29,686 nt of DNA from Acidimicrobiia bacterium. GTDB lineage: Bacteria > Actinomycetota > Acidimicrobiia > Acidimicrobiales > AC-14. Below are positions 23,066 to 29,686 of the stretch, piece by piece. Position numbers and translations under genes: made by a program. Location of the stretch: NCBI GenBank assembly GCA_019243595.1, contig JAFAUA010000004.1:1-29686 (forward strand), read 5' to 3'. Position 1 is the stretch's first letter, and each line of letters starts with the position of its first letter. The notes under the pieces were generated by a model. That model worked only from the letters and a program-made list of their open reading frames with translations. It did not search any database and was not told where the DNA came from.

Positions 23066-23335
23066 GTGCAGTACCGCCTCCTTGGCCGAGACGGGCCATA
23101 CGTCAGCGGCGAGCCCGGCACGCTCGGGGGCCATTCCAAGCAGAAGGTGTACGGGCGCCTCGACTGCCCGGTGGCGCTGTCATTGATCAGGCGGGGCAAG
23201 TTCAAGACTGAGTACCGGGTGTTCTTCGCCGATGCGCAGGCCGCCCGGGACTGCGGCTACCGGCCGTGCGGTGCCTGCCTTCGTGAGGACTACAACACGT
23301 GGAAGGCCGCCCGGGCTCAGTCGGGTTCGACGTAG
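23066..23335 (+). CDS. Small stand-alone Ada-type zinc-binding-domain protein
   Basis: 89 residues from GTG 23066. The domain VYGRLDCPVALSLIRRGKF, then YRVFFADAQAARDCGYRPCGAC matches the metal-binding domain of the Ada methylphosphotriester repair protein. In Ada the first zinc cysteine is also the methyl acceptor (CxxxC); here the aligned position is Gly (GRLDC) and only the second Cys plus the CGAC pair remain, with one extra Cys in RDCGY. Methyl transfer as in Ada is therefore unlikely. Stand-alone relatives with the same change are common in bacteria; their function is unknown. DNA binding or a structural zinc role is possible. Its 3' end overlaps the end of the ctpE-like gene by 19 bases on the opposite strand. 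Confidence 0.75.
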   Translation: MQYRLLGRDGPYVSGEPGTLGGHSKQKVYGRLDCPVALSLIRRGKFKTEYRVFFADAQAARDCGYRPCGACLREDYNTWKAARAQSGST

Positions 23336-25710
23336 GCGGTGAGGCCGGCCGTGTTCTTGAGCATGCGGTAGGCGACCTCGAGCAGGAAGCCGGCGGACAG
23401 GATGATCACCGTCAGCTCCACTGCCTGTGCGGCCGGCGGGAGGTGGATGGCGAAGAAGGATCGGATGGGTCCGATGAACAGAGCGCCGCCGGCACCCGCG
23501 CACATCAGCGCCACGATCCCGCCCTTTGCTCGGTTCAACGGCCGGGACAGCAGGCTGAGGATCCAGATGCCGCACGCCAGCAGCACGATCAGCGCCATCG
23601 TGCGCTGCTCGTACAGCGAAAGCCCGACGTCGTCGGCGACGAAGTAGGCGATCAGCGTGGCCCCTCCGGCGATCAGCCCGCACGGAATCGAAAAGCGCAG
23701 GGCGCGGTCGACAAACCCGGGATGGAACGGCGTGGCGTTCGGCAGCAGTGAGAGCAGGAACGCCGGCGTGCCGATGCTGAAGTAGCTGACAATCGTGAGG
23801 TGCCGGGGCAGAAGGGGATAGGCGACCCCGGTGATCCCGATGACGATCGCCATCAGCGTGGCGTACGCCGTCTTGGTGAGGAACAGGTTGGCGACGCGCT
23901 CGGTGTTGGCGATGACCCGGCGACCTTCGGCGATCACTGGTGGCATCGCCGCGAACGAGTTGTCGAGGAGCACGAGCTCGGCCACCGCCTTGGTGGCGGC
24001 GCTGCCCGCGCCCATGGCGACGCCGACGTCGGCGTCCTTGAGCGCCAGCACGTCGTTCACGCCGTCGCCGGTCATGGCCACCGTGTGGCCAGCCTGTTGC
24101 AGACCGGCGACCATGGCGCGCTTCTGCCGCGGCGTCACCCGTCCGAACACCGAGTGCTTGACGATCAGCCCGGCGAGATCTTCGTCGTCCACACCGCGCA
24201 CATCGACGGGTTCGTCGGCACCGCCTACGCCGACGCTCGAGGCGATGGCGGCGACCGTGGTGGCGCTGTCGCCTGAGATCACCTTGACCTCGACGCCCTG
24301 TTCGGCGAAGTAGGCAAGGGTCTCGGCGGCGTCCGAGCGGACCTCGTCGGACAGGCGCACGATCGCAACCGGCCGCAGACCAGACGGCGGGGGAGCGGCG
24401 GCGTCCAGCACCGCAGGCTCCTTGAGTGCTGCCGTTGTTGTGGCGAGAAGCACGACCCGTCGGCCCTGCGACGCCGCTTCTTCGACCCGGCGACGGACGT
24501 CGTCGTCCGACGCGTCGTTCGAAGCAGCGAGCAGGATCTCCGGCGCCCCGAGAACCCACGTGCCGTTGGTACCGAAGTCCGCCGCGCTCCACTTCCGGGC
24601 CGACGAGAACGGGATGGCACGCGACGCCGACCGCCCGTCCGGCGCCGGCCAGCGTTCGCCGATGGCCGCCAGCGTGGCGTTGGGCCGGTCCTCGACGCCC
24701 GCGAGGGCGCCCAGCACGGCGGCGACGGACTCGCCGTCGTGGTCGCCGACCGGGTCGAAGTCGTCGGCCACGATGCCCCCGGTGGTGAGGGTCCCGGTCT
24801 TGTCGACGCACAGGACGTCCACGCGGGCCAGGCCTTCGACCGCGGGCAGCTCACGTACCAGCACGCGCTGGCGGGCCAGGTGGGCCACGGCGAGGGCGAA
24901 GGTGATGCTCGTCAGCAGCACCAGGCCTTCGGGGATCATGGCGCCGACACCCGCCACGCAGCTGCGCACCGCGTCGGGCAGGTCGGAGTGACCGACCACC
25001 TGGCTGGTGATCAGCAGGGCGGCAACGGGAATGATGAGCCACTGGACGATCTGCAGGATGCGGTTGATCCCGTCGCGCAGCTCGGAGCTGGCGAGCTTGA
25101 ACTGGCGCGCTTCCGACGCGAGTCGGTTGGCGTAGGAATCCACCCCCACCTTGGTGACGCGGTAGGCGCCGCTACCGGAACTGATGAAGCTGCCGGACAG
25201 GAGCTCGCTGCCGGCCTCCTTCGTCTGTGGTTCCGACTCGCCGGTGAGCAGCGATTCGTTCACCTCGAGCAGGCCCTCGATGGCCAAGCCGTCGAGCGGC
25301 ACCTGGTCGCCGGGTCCGAGCTCGACCACGTCGTCGACAACCAAGTCGTCGTCGGTGAGCTCGATTACCTCGCCGTCGCGGCGAACGCGCACGTGCGGGG
25401 CGGCCAGCACGGCGAGGCGGTCGAGCGTGCGCTTGGTGCGGATCTCTTGTACGACGCCGATCAGCGTGTTGAGGACGAGTACGAAGCCGAAGAGGGCGTC
25501 TTGGGGCGGGCCCACGATGACGATGGCCGCGAACAGGGTGCCGAGGATGGCGTTGAAGCGGGTCAGGACGTTGGCCCGGAGAATGTGAGCGATCGAGCGC
25601 GACGCGGGCAGCCGCTCGTCGTTCCCCTGCCCGCGGGCGCGCCGCTCGTCGACCTCGGCTCGTGTCAGCCCTCGCACGTCCCGGTCGGTCACGGCCACGG
25701 CCTTCATCAT
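23317..25710 (-). CDS. ctpE: P-type cation ATPase, CtpE-like (probable Ca2+ transport)
   Basis: 797 residues, the length of mycobacterial CtpE. Actuator-domain TGES (156-159), phosphorylation site CVDKTGTLT (Asp303), hinge TGDGVND (547-553) and ten-ish hydrophobic segments are all present. The M4 ion-binding motif is IPEGL (259-263), as in calcium- and magnesium-type pumps rather than the CPC of heavy-metal pumps. CtpE of mycobacteria is a calcium transporter; the same ion is inferred here from family, not proven. Starts ATG 25710, ATG 25707 and a downstream GTG (VAVTDRD) are all possible. It follows the MDMPI gene by 19 bases and is probably cotranscribed. The 3' end overlaps the Ada-like gene by 19 bases, tail to tail. 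Confidence 0.88.
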   Translation of the reverse strand: MMKAVAVTDRDVRGLTRAEVDERRARGQGNDERLPASRSIAHILRANVLTRFNAILGTLFAAIVIVGPPQDALFGFVLVLNTLIGVVQEIRTKRTLDRLAVLAAPHVRVRRDGEVIELTDDDLVVDDVVELGPGDQVPLDGLAIEGLLEVNESLLTGESEPQTKEAGSELLSGSFISSGSGAYRVTKVGVDSYANRLASEARQFKLASSELRDGINRILQIVQWLIIPVAALLITSQVVGHSDLPDAVRSCVAGVGAMIPEGLVLLTSITFALAVAHLARQRVLVRELPAVEGLARVDVLCVDKTGTLTTGGIVADDFDPVGDHDGESVAAVLGALAGVEDRPNATLAAIGERWPAPDGRSASRAIPFSSARKWSAADFGTNGTWVLGAPEILLAASNDASDDDVRRRVEEAASQGRRVVLLATTTAALKEPAVLDAAAPPPSGLRPVAIVRLSDEVRSDAAETLAYFAEQGVEVKVISGDSATTVAAIASSVGVGGADEPVDVRGVDDEDLAGLIVKHSVFGRVTPRQKRAMVAGLQQAGHTVAMTGDGVNDVLALKDADVGVAMGAGSAATKAVAELVLLDNSFAAMPPVIAEGRRVIANTERVANLFLTKTAYATLMAIVIGITGVAYPLLPRHLTIVSYFSIGTPAFLLSLLPNATPFHPGFVDRALRFSIPCGLIAGGATLIAYFVADDVGLSLYEQRTMALIVLLACGIWILSLLSRPLNRAKGGIVALMCAGAGGALFIGPIRSFFAIHLPPAAQAVELTVIILSAGFLLEVAYRMLKNTAGLTAYVEPD

Positions 25711-25729
25711 GACGGCCCCGCGGGGAGGG

Positions 25730-26527
25730 TCAGGACTTGGCGAACTGACCGGGCCTACGCCCGGGACCAGGTGGACCGGCGAAGGCTTGGGCGATCGAGA
25801 GCCACTCGGTGGCGACCGGACCGACGACGTCGAGGTCGAGGTCGTCGAGGTGACGTCGCTGGGTCACGACGAGGCAGAAGTCCAGGGCCGGGCCGCGCAC
25901 CTGGTCGGCTGCGCCCTCAGGACCGAAGGCCCACGTGTCGCCGCCCGGCGCCTGCAGCTCGACGCGTACGGGCGCGTCGGGCACCGGACGCCCTTGCGCT
26001 TGATAGCTGTTCGGGAGGGCCCGGGCGCCGATGAAGGCGACGTGGCGCAGCCGGTCGGTGGGCGTGCGCTCGCGGCCGAGAGCGTCGGCCACGTCCTGGC
26101 CGTGGGCCCACGTCTCCATGATGCGGGCCGTGATCGACGAGGCGGCGCTCATGTCGGGGCCGTACCACGGGACGCGGCGCGACGGGTCGGTGTGGCGGGC
26201 GACTTCGAGCATGGCGCCGCGCGCCCGGCCGAACCAGGCGAGGGTCTCCAGCCCGCCGAATCGCCGGCTCTCGGCGGCCATCCGCTCCGGGAAGTCGGGG
26301 TGGGACAGCGCTTCGTCGCGGTGGGCGACGAAGGCGGCCGCATCACTCATCGACTCGTGGGCCCGCTCGTCGAAGTAGGCGAGGTGTCCGACCTGGTCCT
26401 TGACGTCCCACCCCTCGGCCGGGGTCGGCGTCGTCCATCCGGCCTCGTCGAGGTCGGCGACGAGCGCCTCGAGGTCTGCGGTCTCGGCGACCAGGTCGTC
26501 GCACAGTTGGCCCATGTCGGTCGGCAC
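25730..26527 (-). CDS. TIGR03084-type metal-binding protein (MDMPI / DinB-like fold)
   Basis: 265 residues. The N-terminal domain is the four-helix DinB-like bundle of mycothiol-dependent maleylpyruvate isomerase: TPTPAEGWDVKDQVGHLAYF with His48, and MEWAH-type helix IMETWAHGQDVADAL with Glu138 and His142, a plausible His-Glu-His metal site. The C-terminal domain (APVRVELQAPGGDTWAFGPE, then DFCLVVTQRR) is the smaller sterol-carrier-like part typical of the family. These proteins are frequent in mycothiol-producing actinobacteria and may use mycothiol as a cofactor; no reaction is known for this subgroup. GTG 26527 is used; ATG 26515 is possible. Divergent from the PAS-protein gene by 68 bases. 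Confidence 0.85.
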   Translation of the reverse strand: MPTDMGQLCDDLVAETADLEALVADLDEAGWTTPTPAEGWDVKDQVGHLAYFDERAHESMSDAAAFVAHRDEALSHPDFPERMAAESRRFGGLETLAWFGRARGAMLEVARHTDPSRRVPWYGPDMSAASSITARIMETWAHGQDVADALGRERTPTDRLRHVAFIGARALPNSYQAQGRPVPDAPVRVELQAPGGDTWAFGPEGAADQVRGPALDFCLVVTQRRHLDDLDLDVVGPVATEWLSIAQAFAGPPGPGRRPGQFAKS

Positions 26528-26595
26528 GCCGACATCATTGCTCGTTTGCGGCGCGGTGGCGTCGGGAAGGGTACGAGGCCGCGCGACACTCGCCG

Positions 26596-27000
26596 ATGTC
26601 TCTTTTCGACCTCCCTCCCGACATCACCAAGCTCGAAGACTCCGACGACGCGATCGTCGTCGTCCAGGGCGAGGGCGCGGTCGTGCTGATGACCAAGGCG
26701 GCCGAGGAGCTGCTCGGGGTGTCGTCGGAGGACATGGTGGGCGAGTTCGTCGAGATGCTCGTGCCCGACAAAAAGCGTTGGGGTCACCAGGCCTACCGCC
26801 GTGGCTACCAGGTCGAGCCTGCCGACCGGGAGATGGATCCGGGCCTGTACCCCGAAGCGGAGCGGCCCGACGGCACGCTGGTGCCGATCGCCGTGCGGCT
26901 CGAGCCGATGCGCGTCGATGGCGAGCTGTACGTCGCGGCCCACGTCCAAGAGCGTGAACGACAGCCCGAGGAGCTGGAGGCAGCCGCCGGAGAGGCGTGA
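26596..27000 (+). CDS. Single PAS-domain protein
   Basis: 134 residues and almost entirely one PAS domain: DDAIVVVQGEGAVVLMTKAA at the first strands, LLGVSSEDMVGEFVEMLVPD around the helices, and DGTLVPIAVRLEPMRVDGE at the closing sheet. No histidine kinase, GGDEF or output domain follows, so it would act as a separate sensor or a protein-interaction module. The expected loop EPADREMDPGLY is in the place where ligand-binding PAS domains hold a cofactor, but no heme or flavin signature residue can be named. Twenty-five bases separate it from the following membrane protein gene, which has its own -10-like element. Start ATG 26596 fits the domain boundary. Confidence 0.82.
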   Translation: MSLFDLPPDITKLEDSDDAIVVVQGEGAVVLMTKAAEELLGVSSEDMVGEFVEMLVPDKKRWGHQAYRRGYQVEPADREMDPGLYPEAERPDGTLVPIAVRLEPMRVDGELYVAAHVQERERQPEELEAAAGEA

Positions 27001-27013
27001 TCCGGCGCCCAGT

Positions 27014-27019
27014 TATCGT
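27014..27019 (+). promoter_or_regulatory. Putative -10 (TATCGT) of leaderless membrane-protein mRNA
   Basis: TATCGT is followed by six bases (TGACCG) and GTG 27026. Confidence 0.5.
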
Positions 27020-27025
27020 TGACCG

Positions 27026-27940
27026 GTGGTAATCGTCGCCTTCGTCCTGGTGCTTCTGGCCGCGGCAACGTTCGCGGCCGGCATCGCTGCCTCCCGGACG
27101 TCCGACACGCTGGTCTACATCTCGATCATCTTCAGCCTGGCCGCCTTCGTCACGCTGGCGATTGCCAGCCTGCGTGCCCGGCAGGCGGAGCGCGAGGAGG
27201 GCGCCGAGGACATCGGTACGCAGCGGCTGCGCAGCCTCGACGAGACCGAGGCGCACGCCGGTCCGCTGCTCGGAGGGCTCGACCCCGCGCAGCTCGACAT
27301 GAGCCCCAGCTGGCGGCGCCAGCAGCGGGCCCGCTGGGAGGTCGCCCACCCGGTCGCCGATGACGACGAAGAGCTCGAGGAACAGCTCGAGAACGAGGAA
27401 GACGAGGCCGACTTGGAGGTGCCCGTCGCGCCGGTGGCGGCTGCGAAGGCGGGGGGCGACCTGGCCTGGGGTTTCGACGACGAGGATGACGACGAGGCCG
27501 AGGAGCAGGAGCCGACGGCCGCCTACACGCCAGTCATCGACGAGGACATCCTCGACGACGACGACCTCGAGGACTTCGAGACGTTCGAAGACGACGAGTT
27601 TGTGGATCTCCCCGAGCCGGAGCCCGAGCCCGAACTGGAGCCCGAACCGGAGCCCGTTGATTCCTCGCAGGCGGCGTTCTTCGATCAGTACGACGACCTC
27701 ACGGCCGCCGAGATCGTCCCGTTCCTCTCAGTGCTTGATCGCGACGGTCTGCAGTGGGTCCGGGCGCGGGAGCGTTCCGGCGCCAAGCGGGTGACGGTGC
27801 TGAACAAGGCTGAGCAGCTGCTCGGCAACCAAGGTGCCCGCGCCCCGCGGGCGTCGACGCGCAAGAAGACACCGGCCAAGAAAGCCGCGGCGGCGCGCCG
27901 CACCACCAAGAGCGCAACCAAGACCACGAGGCGGCGCTGA
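27026..27940 (+). CDS. Two-span membrane protein with acidic middle and basic Lys/Ala/Arg tail
   Basis: 304 residues in strongly segregated parts. Two membrane spans lie at about 2-21 and 28-49. A long, very acidic, probably disordered region (about 113-215) includes EPEPEPELEPEPEP and many Asp/Glu runs. A short helical module follows, YDDLTAAEIVPFLSVLDRDG to KAEQLL (about 222-268), a motif recurrent in actinobacterial proteins. The last 35 residues are basic (STRKKTPAKKAAAARRTTKS and TTRRR), like histone H1-type or HupB tails, which bind nucleic acid. The protein would sit in the membrane with the charged parts probably in the cytoplasm. A role in tethering nucleoid or ribosomes is conceivable but unproven. 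Its TGA overlaps the CTG start proposed for the next gene. Confidence 0.72.
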   Translation: MVIVAFVLVLLAAATFAAGIAASRTSDTLVYISIIFSLAAFVTLAIASLRARQAEREEGAEDIGTQRLRSLDETEAHAGPLLGGLDPAQLDMSPSWRRQQRARWEVAHPVADDDEELEEQLENEEDEADLEVPVAPVAAAKAGGDLAWGFDDEDDDEAEEQEPTAAYTPVIDEDILDDDDLEDFETFEDDEFVDLPEPEPEPELEPEPEPVDSSQAAFFDQYDDLTAAEIVPFLSVLDRDGLQWVRARERSGAKRVTVLNKAEQLLGNQGARAPRASTRKKTPAKKAAAARRTTKSATKTTRRR

Positions 27941-28572
27941 CCGGCCCAGCCTGGACGTTCCTCGCGATCGCTGCCGCCTTCGCCGTCGGCGACTGGATCG
28001 CGGTGGCCCGGGACAACAAGCCCGTCGAGTACGTGTGCAAACCGGCGGTCATGGTGGCGCTGGTCGTCGTCGCCCTCGTGCTGCACCCGACCCATGCCGG
28101 GCGCCATGACTGGTTCGTCGCCGCCCTCGTGCTCTCGATGCTCGGCGACATCTTCCTGATGCTGCCGCGCGACATGTTCGTCGCTGGGTTGGCGTCGTTC
28201 CTGCTGGCTCACCTGGCCTATGTCGTCGGTTTCCGCGTGCACGGGGGCTCGGCGGTCGAGTGGGTCCTTGCCGCGGCCGGGGTCCTCGTCGTCGACGCCG
28301 TGTTGGCCGGTCCCGTCCTGGGCGCCGTGCGGCGCCGGCACGCCGATCTTCTGGTGCCGGTGGTCGCCTACATGGTTGTGATCTCGGCGATGGTGTCGGC
28401 CGCGGTAGCTACAGGCATCGCCGTGGCGATCGTCGGCGCCCTCTTGTTCTTCGCATCGGACACCCTGATCGCGTGGAACCGCTTCGTCGACGCTCGGCCG
28501 TGGATGCCGCTGGCGATCATCGTCACGTACCACGTCGGCCAGGCGGGCCTGGTGCTCTCGCTCGCCCGCTAG
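27937..28572 (+). CDS. YhhN/TMEM86 (lysoplasmalogenase) family membrane protein, likely CTG start
   Basis: 211 residues if begun at CTG 27937. Eight or so membrane spans are present, with the family look in GDWIAVARDNKPVEYVCKPA, LSMLGDIFLMLPRDMFVAGL, FLLAHLAYVVGF and the late FFASDTLIAWNRF and TYHVGQAGLVL. The conserved Asp and His residues in these motifs form the active site in TMEM86-type lysoplasmalogenases, which cleave vinyl-ether lysolipids; activity of bacterial members is largely untested. The nearest ATG/GTG/TTG start is GTG 28003, which would cut off the first span (FLAIAAAFAVGDW). No earlier ATG, GTG or TTG exists in frame near the family start, but CTG 27937 overlaps the previous TGA as CTGA and has GAGG five bases before it. 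Confidence 0.8.
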   Translation: MTGPAWTFLAIAAAFAVGDWIAVARDNKPVEYVCKPAVMVALVVVALVLHPTHAGRHDWFVAALVLSMLGDIFLMLPRDMFVAGLASFLLAHLAYVVGFRVHGGSAVEWVLAAAGVLVVDAVLAGPVLGAVRRRHADLLVPVVAYMVVISAMVSAAVATGIAVAIVGALLFFASDTLIAWNRFVDARPWMPLAIIVTYHVGQAGLVLSLAR

Positions 28573-28584
28573 GTTCCGCCGCCG

Positions 28585-29559
28585 ATGAACGATGTGCTCG
28601 CCATAGGCAACGCCCTCGTCGACGTCCTGGCCACCGTCACCGACGAGCAGATGGACGAACTCGGCATCGTGAAGAACAGCTACGAGCTCGTCGACGCGGA
28701 GATGGCGGACAGCTTGTACGCGGCGATGCCCCCTGCGGTCGAGATCTCGGGCGGGGCGGCCGCCAACACCGCGGTCGGCGTGGTATCGATGGGCGGATCG
28801 GCGGCCTACATCGGGCGGGTCTATGACGACCAGCTGGGTGGGATCTTCGCCCACGACCTGCGCGCCACCGGCGTCGACTTCGAGTGCCCGCTCGCCGACG
28901 ATGGACCGCCGACGGGGCGGGCGCTGACGCTGATCACGCCCGACGCCAACCGAACCTTCCGGACCTATCTCGGCGCCGCCAACTGCCTCGGTCCCGACGA
29001 CATCGACGAGCGCGTCGTGGCGGACGCCGAGGTCACATATCTCGAGGGCTACCTCTGGGACCCCCCCGACGCCAAGGACGCCTTTCGCAAAGCGATGAAG
29101 CTGGCCCGCGAGGCGGGGCGGCGGGTATCGCTCACGCTTTCGGATCCGTTCTGCGTCCAGAACTGGGGTGGCGAGTTCGCCGAGCTCCTCGAGCGCGGTC
29201 AGATCGACATCCTGTTCGCAAACGAAGCCGAGCTGTTGACTCTGTATCCCGGGACATTCGAGACGGCGATCGAGCGCATCCGGTCGACGTGCCCCCTCGC
29301 CGCCATCACCCGGGGCGAGCACGGGGCGGTCATCGTGTCGGGCTCCGAGACCCACGAGGTGGCCGCGGCACCCGTCGACGACGTCGTCGACACCACCGGC
29401 GCCGGCGATCTCTATGCGGCCGGCTTCCTCTTCGGGCTCACCCACGGCGAGCCGCTGGCCCGCTGCGGCGAGCTCGGCAGCCTGTGCGCGGCCGAGGTGA
29501 TCTCCCACGTGGGGGCCCGCCCGCAGCGGTCGTTGGCGCAGCTGGTGGCAAGCTCGTAG
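28585..29559 (+). CDS. PfkB-family carbohydrate / nucleoside kinase (adenosine-kinase-like)
   Basis: 324 residues, a complete ribokinase-fold kinase. N-terminal DVLAIGNALVDVLA, the first PfkB signature in EISGGAAANTAVGVVSMGG and AAYIGRVYDDQLG, and the second signature DTTGAGDLYAAGFLFGL, with catalytic base Asp275 and the anion hole Gly-Ala-Gly just before it. The length and the AAANTA motif favour the adenosine-kinase / sugar-kinase branch; the acceptor substrate is not readable. ATG 28585 is 12 bases after the YhhN-family stop, so an operon is likely. TAGGTT, which includes that TAG stop, lies nine bases before the ATG, slightly far for the leaderless pattern. Confidence 0.93.
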   Translation: MNDVLAIGNALVDVLATVTDEQMDELGIVKNSYELVDAEMADSLYAAMPPAVEISGGAAANTAVGVVSMGGSAAYIGRVYDDQLGGIFAHDLRATGVDFECPLADDGPPTGRALTLITPDANRTFRTYLGAANCLGPDDIDERVVADAEVTYLEGYLWDPPDAKDAFRKAMKLAREAGRRVSLTLSDPFCVQNWGGEFAELLERGQIDILFANEAELLTLYPGTFETAIERIRSTCPLAAITRGEHGAVIVSGSETHEVAAAPVDDVVDTTGAGDLYAAGFLFGLTHGEPLARCGELGSLCAAEVISHVGARPQRSLAQLVASS

Positions 29560-29561
29560 CT

Positions 29562-29686
29562 GTGTCCGAGCCCACGAGCGAGCGCCCTGGGCGCTCGGTG
29601 CTGCTCGCCGTGGCTGTCGGAGTGGCGGTCGGGCTGGCGGCGATCGGCATCGTGATCTCGATCGTTGCCGTGCCGTTCTTCGCCCT
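29562..29686 (+). CDS. Membrane protein, N-terminal fragment (3' end outside window)
   Basis: The frame opens with GTG 29562, two bases after the kinase stop, and stays open to the end of the window (41 codons). A polar N-terminus (SEPTSERPGR) is followed by one long hydrophobic stretch rich in Val, Ala and Ile from about residue 13 to 40, a membrane span or signal anchor. No family can be named from so short a piece. The tight spacing suggests translational coupling to the kinase. The minus-strand frame over the same bases is a shadow. Confidence 0.6.
   Translation, partial: MSEPTSERPGRSVLLAVAVGVAVGLAAIGIVISIVAVPFFA

Noticed and set aside
24739..26034. A 431-codon plus-strand frame antisense to the ctpE-like and MDMPI genes
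   Set aside because: It spans two well-supported minus-strand genes and their junction and shows no domain, so it is a shadow.

Overview
The window is GC-rich (start codons often GTG, strong G/C bias at third positions) and gene-dense, with 30 protein genes, two of them cut by the window edges. The content points to an actinobacterium (Actinomycetota), probably of the Acidimicrobiia type, although no rRNA or marker gene fixes this. Supporting signs are a DnaE2-type polymerase, a mycothiol-type (MDMPI/DinB) metal-binding protein, a PPOX/F420-family enzyme, a CtpE-like P-type ATPase, an LCP cell-wall ligase, a LAxTG sorting signal and several fatty-acyl-CoA enzymes. No tRNA, rRNA, CRISPR array, insertion sequence or phage gene was seen.

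Layout. 1-2346: end of dnaE2, converging on two secreted lipoproteins (a cupredoxin and a PEBP/YbhB protein). 2374-5001: VC0807-type membrane protein, ACAD10/11-like acyl-CoA dehydrogenase and a GNAT acetyltransferase. 5002-5332: gene-free and rich in predicted hairpins. 5333-9848: a GlnD-like double-ACT protein, a small unknown, a VOC protein, a membrane-anchored N,N-dimethylformamidase-like protein, an O-methyltransferase and a PPOX protein. 9909-12393: an internally duplicated MgtE transporter followed by an internally duplicated PhoU/TrkA-C protein, likely one cation-transport unit. 12419-15651: glutamate dehydrogenase, a lipoprotein and a second acyl-CoA dehydrogenase. 15965-18500: a protein with the Coq4 metal motif behind a TerB-like region, and a CaiB/BaiF CoA-transferase. 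18510-23042: an envelope operon (small secreted beta-sandwich protein, LCP ligase, surface-anchored penicillin-acylase-family hydrolase). 23066-26527: Ada-like zinc protein, CtpE-like ATPase and MDMPI protein. 26596-29686: PAS protein, an acidic/basic membrane protein, a YhhN/TMEM86 protein, a PfkB kinase and the start of a membrane protein.

A recurrent regulatory pattern explains many starts. Twelve of 29 visible starts have a TANNNT hexamer ending 6-8 bases before the start codon, the arrangement expected for leaderless mRNAs. Two of these hexamers are built partly from the TAG stop codon of the gene upstream, and one divergent pair (23042/23066) shares the TA of two opposed -10 elements.

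The most unusual items are the TerB/Coq4-motif protein, the LAxTG-anchored acylase in an LCP operon, the doubled MgtE plus doubled PhoU/TrkA-C pair, the hairpin-rich region at 5100-5230, and the shared divergent -10.
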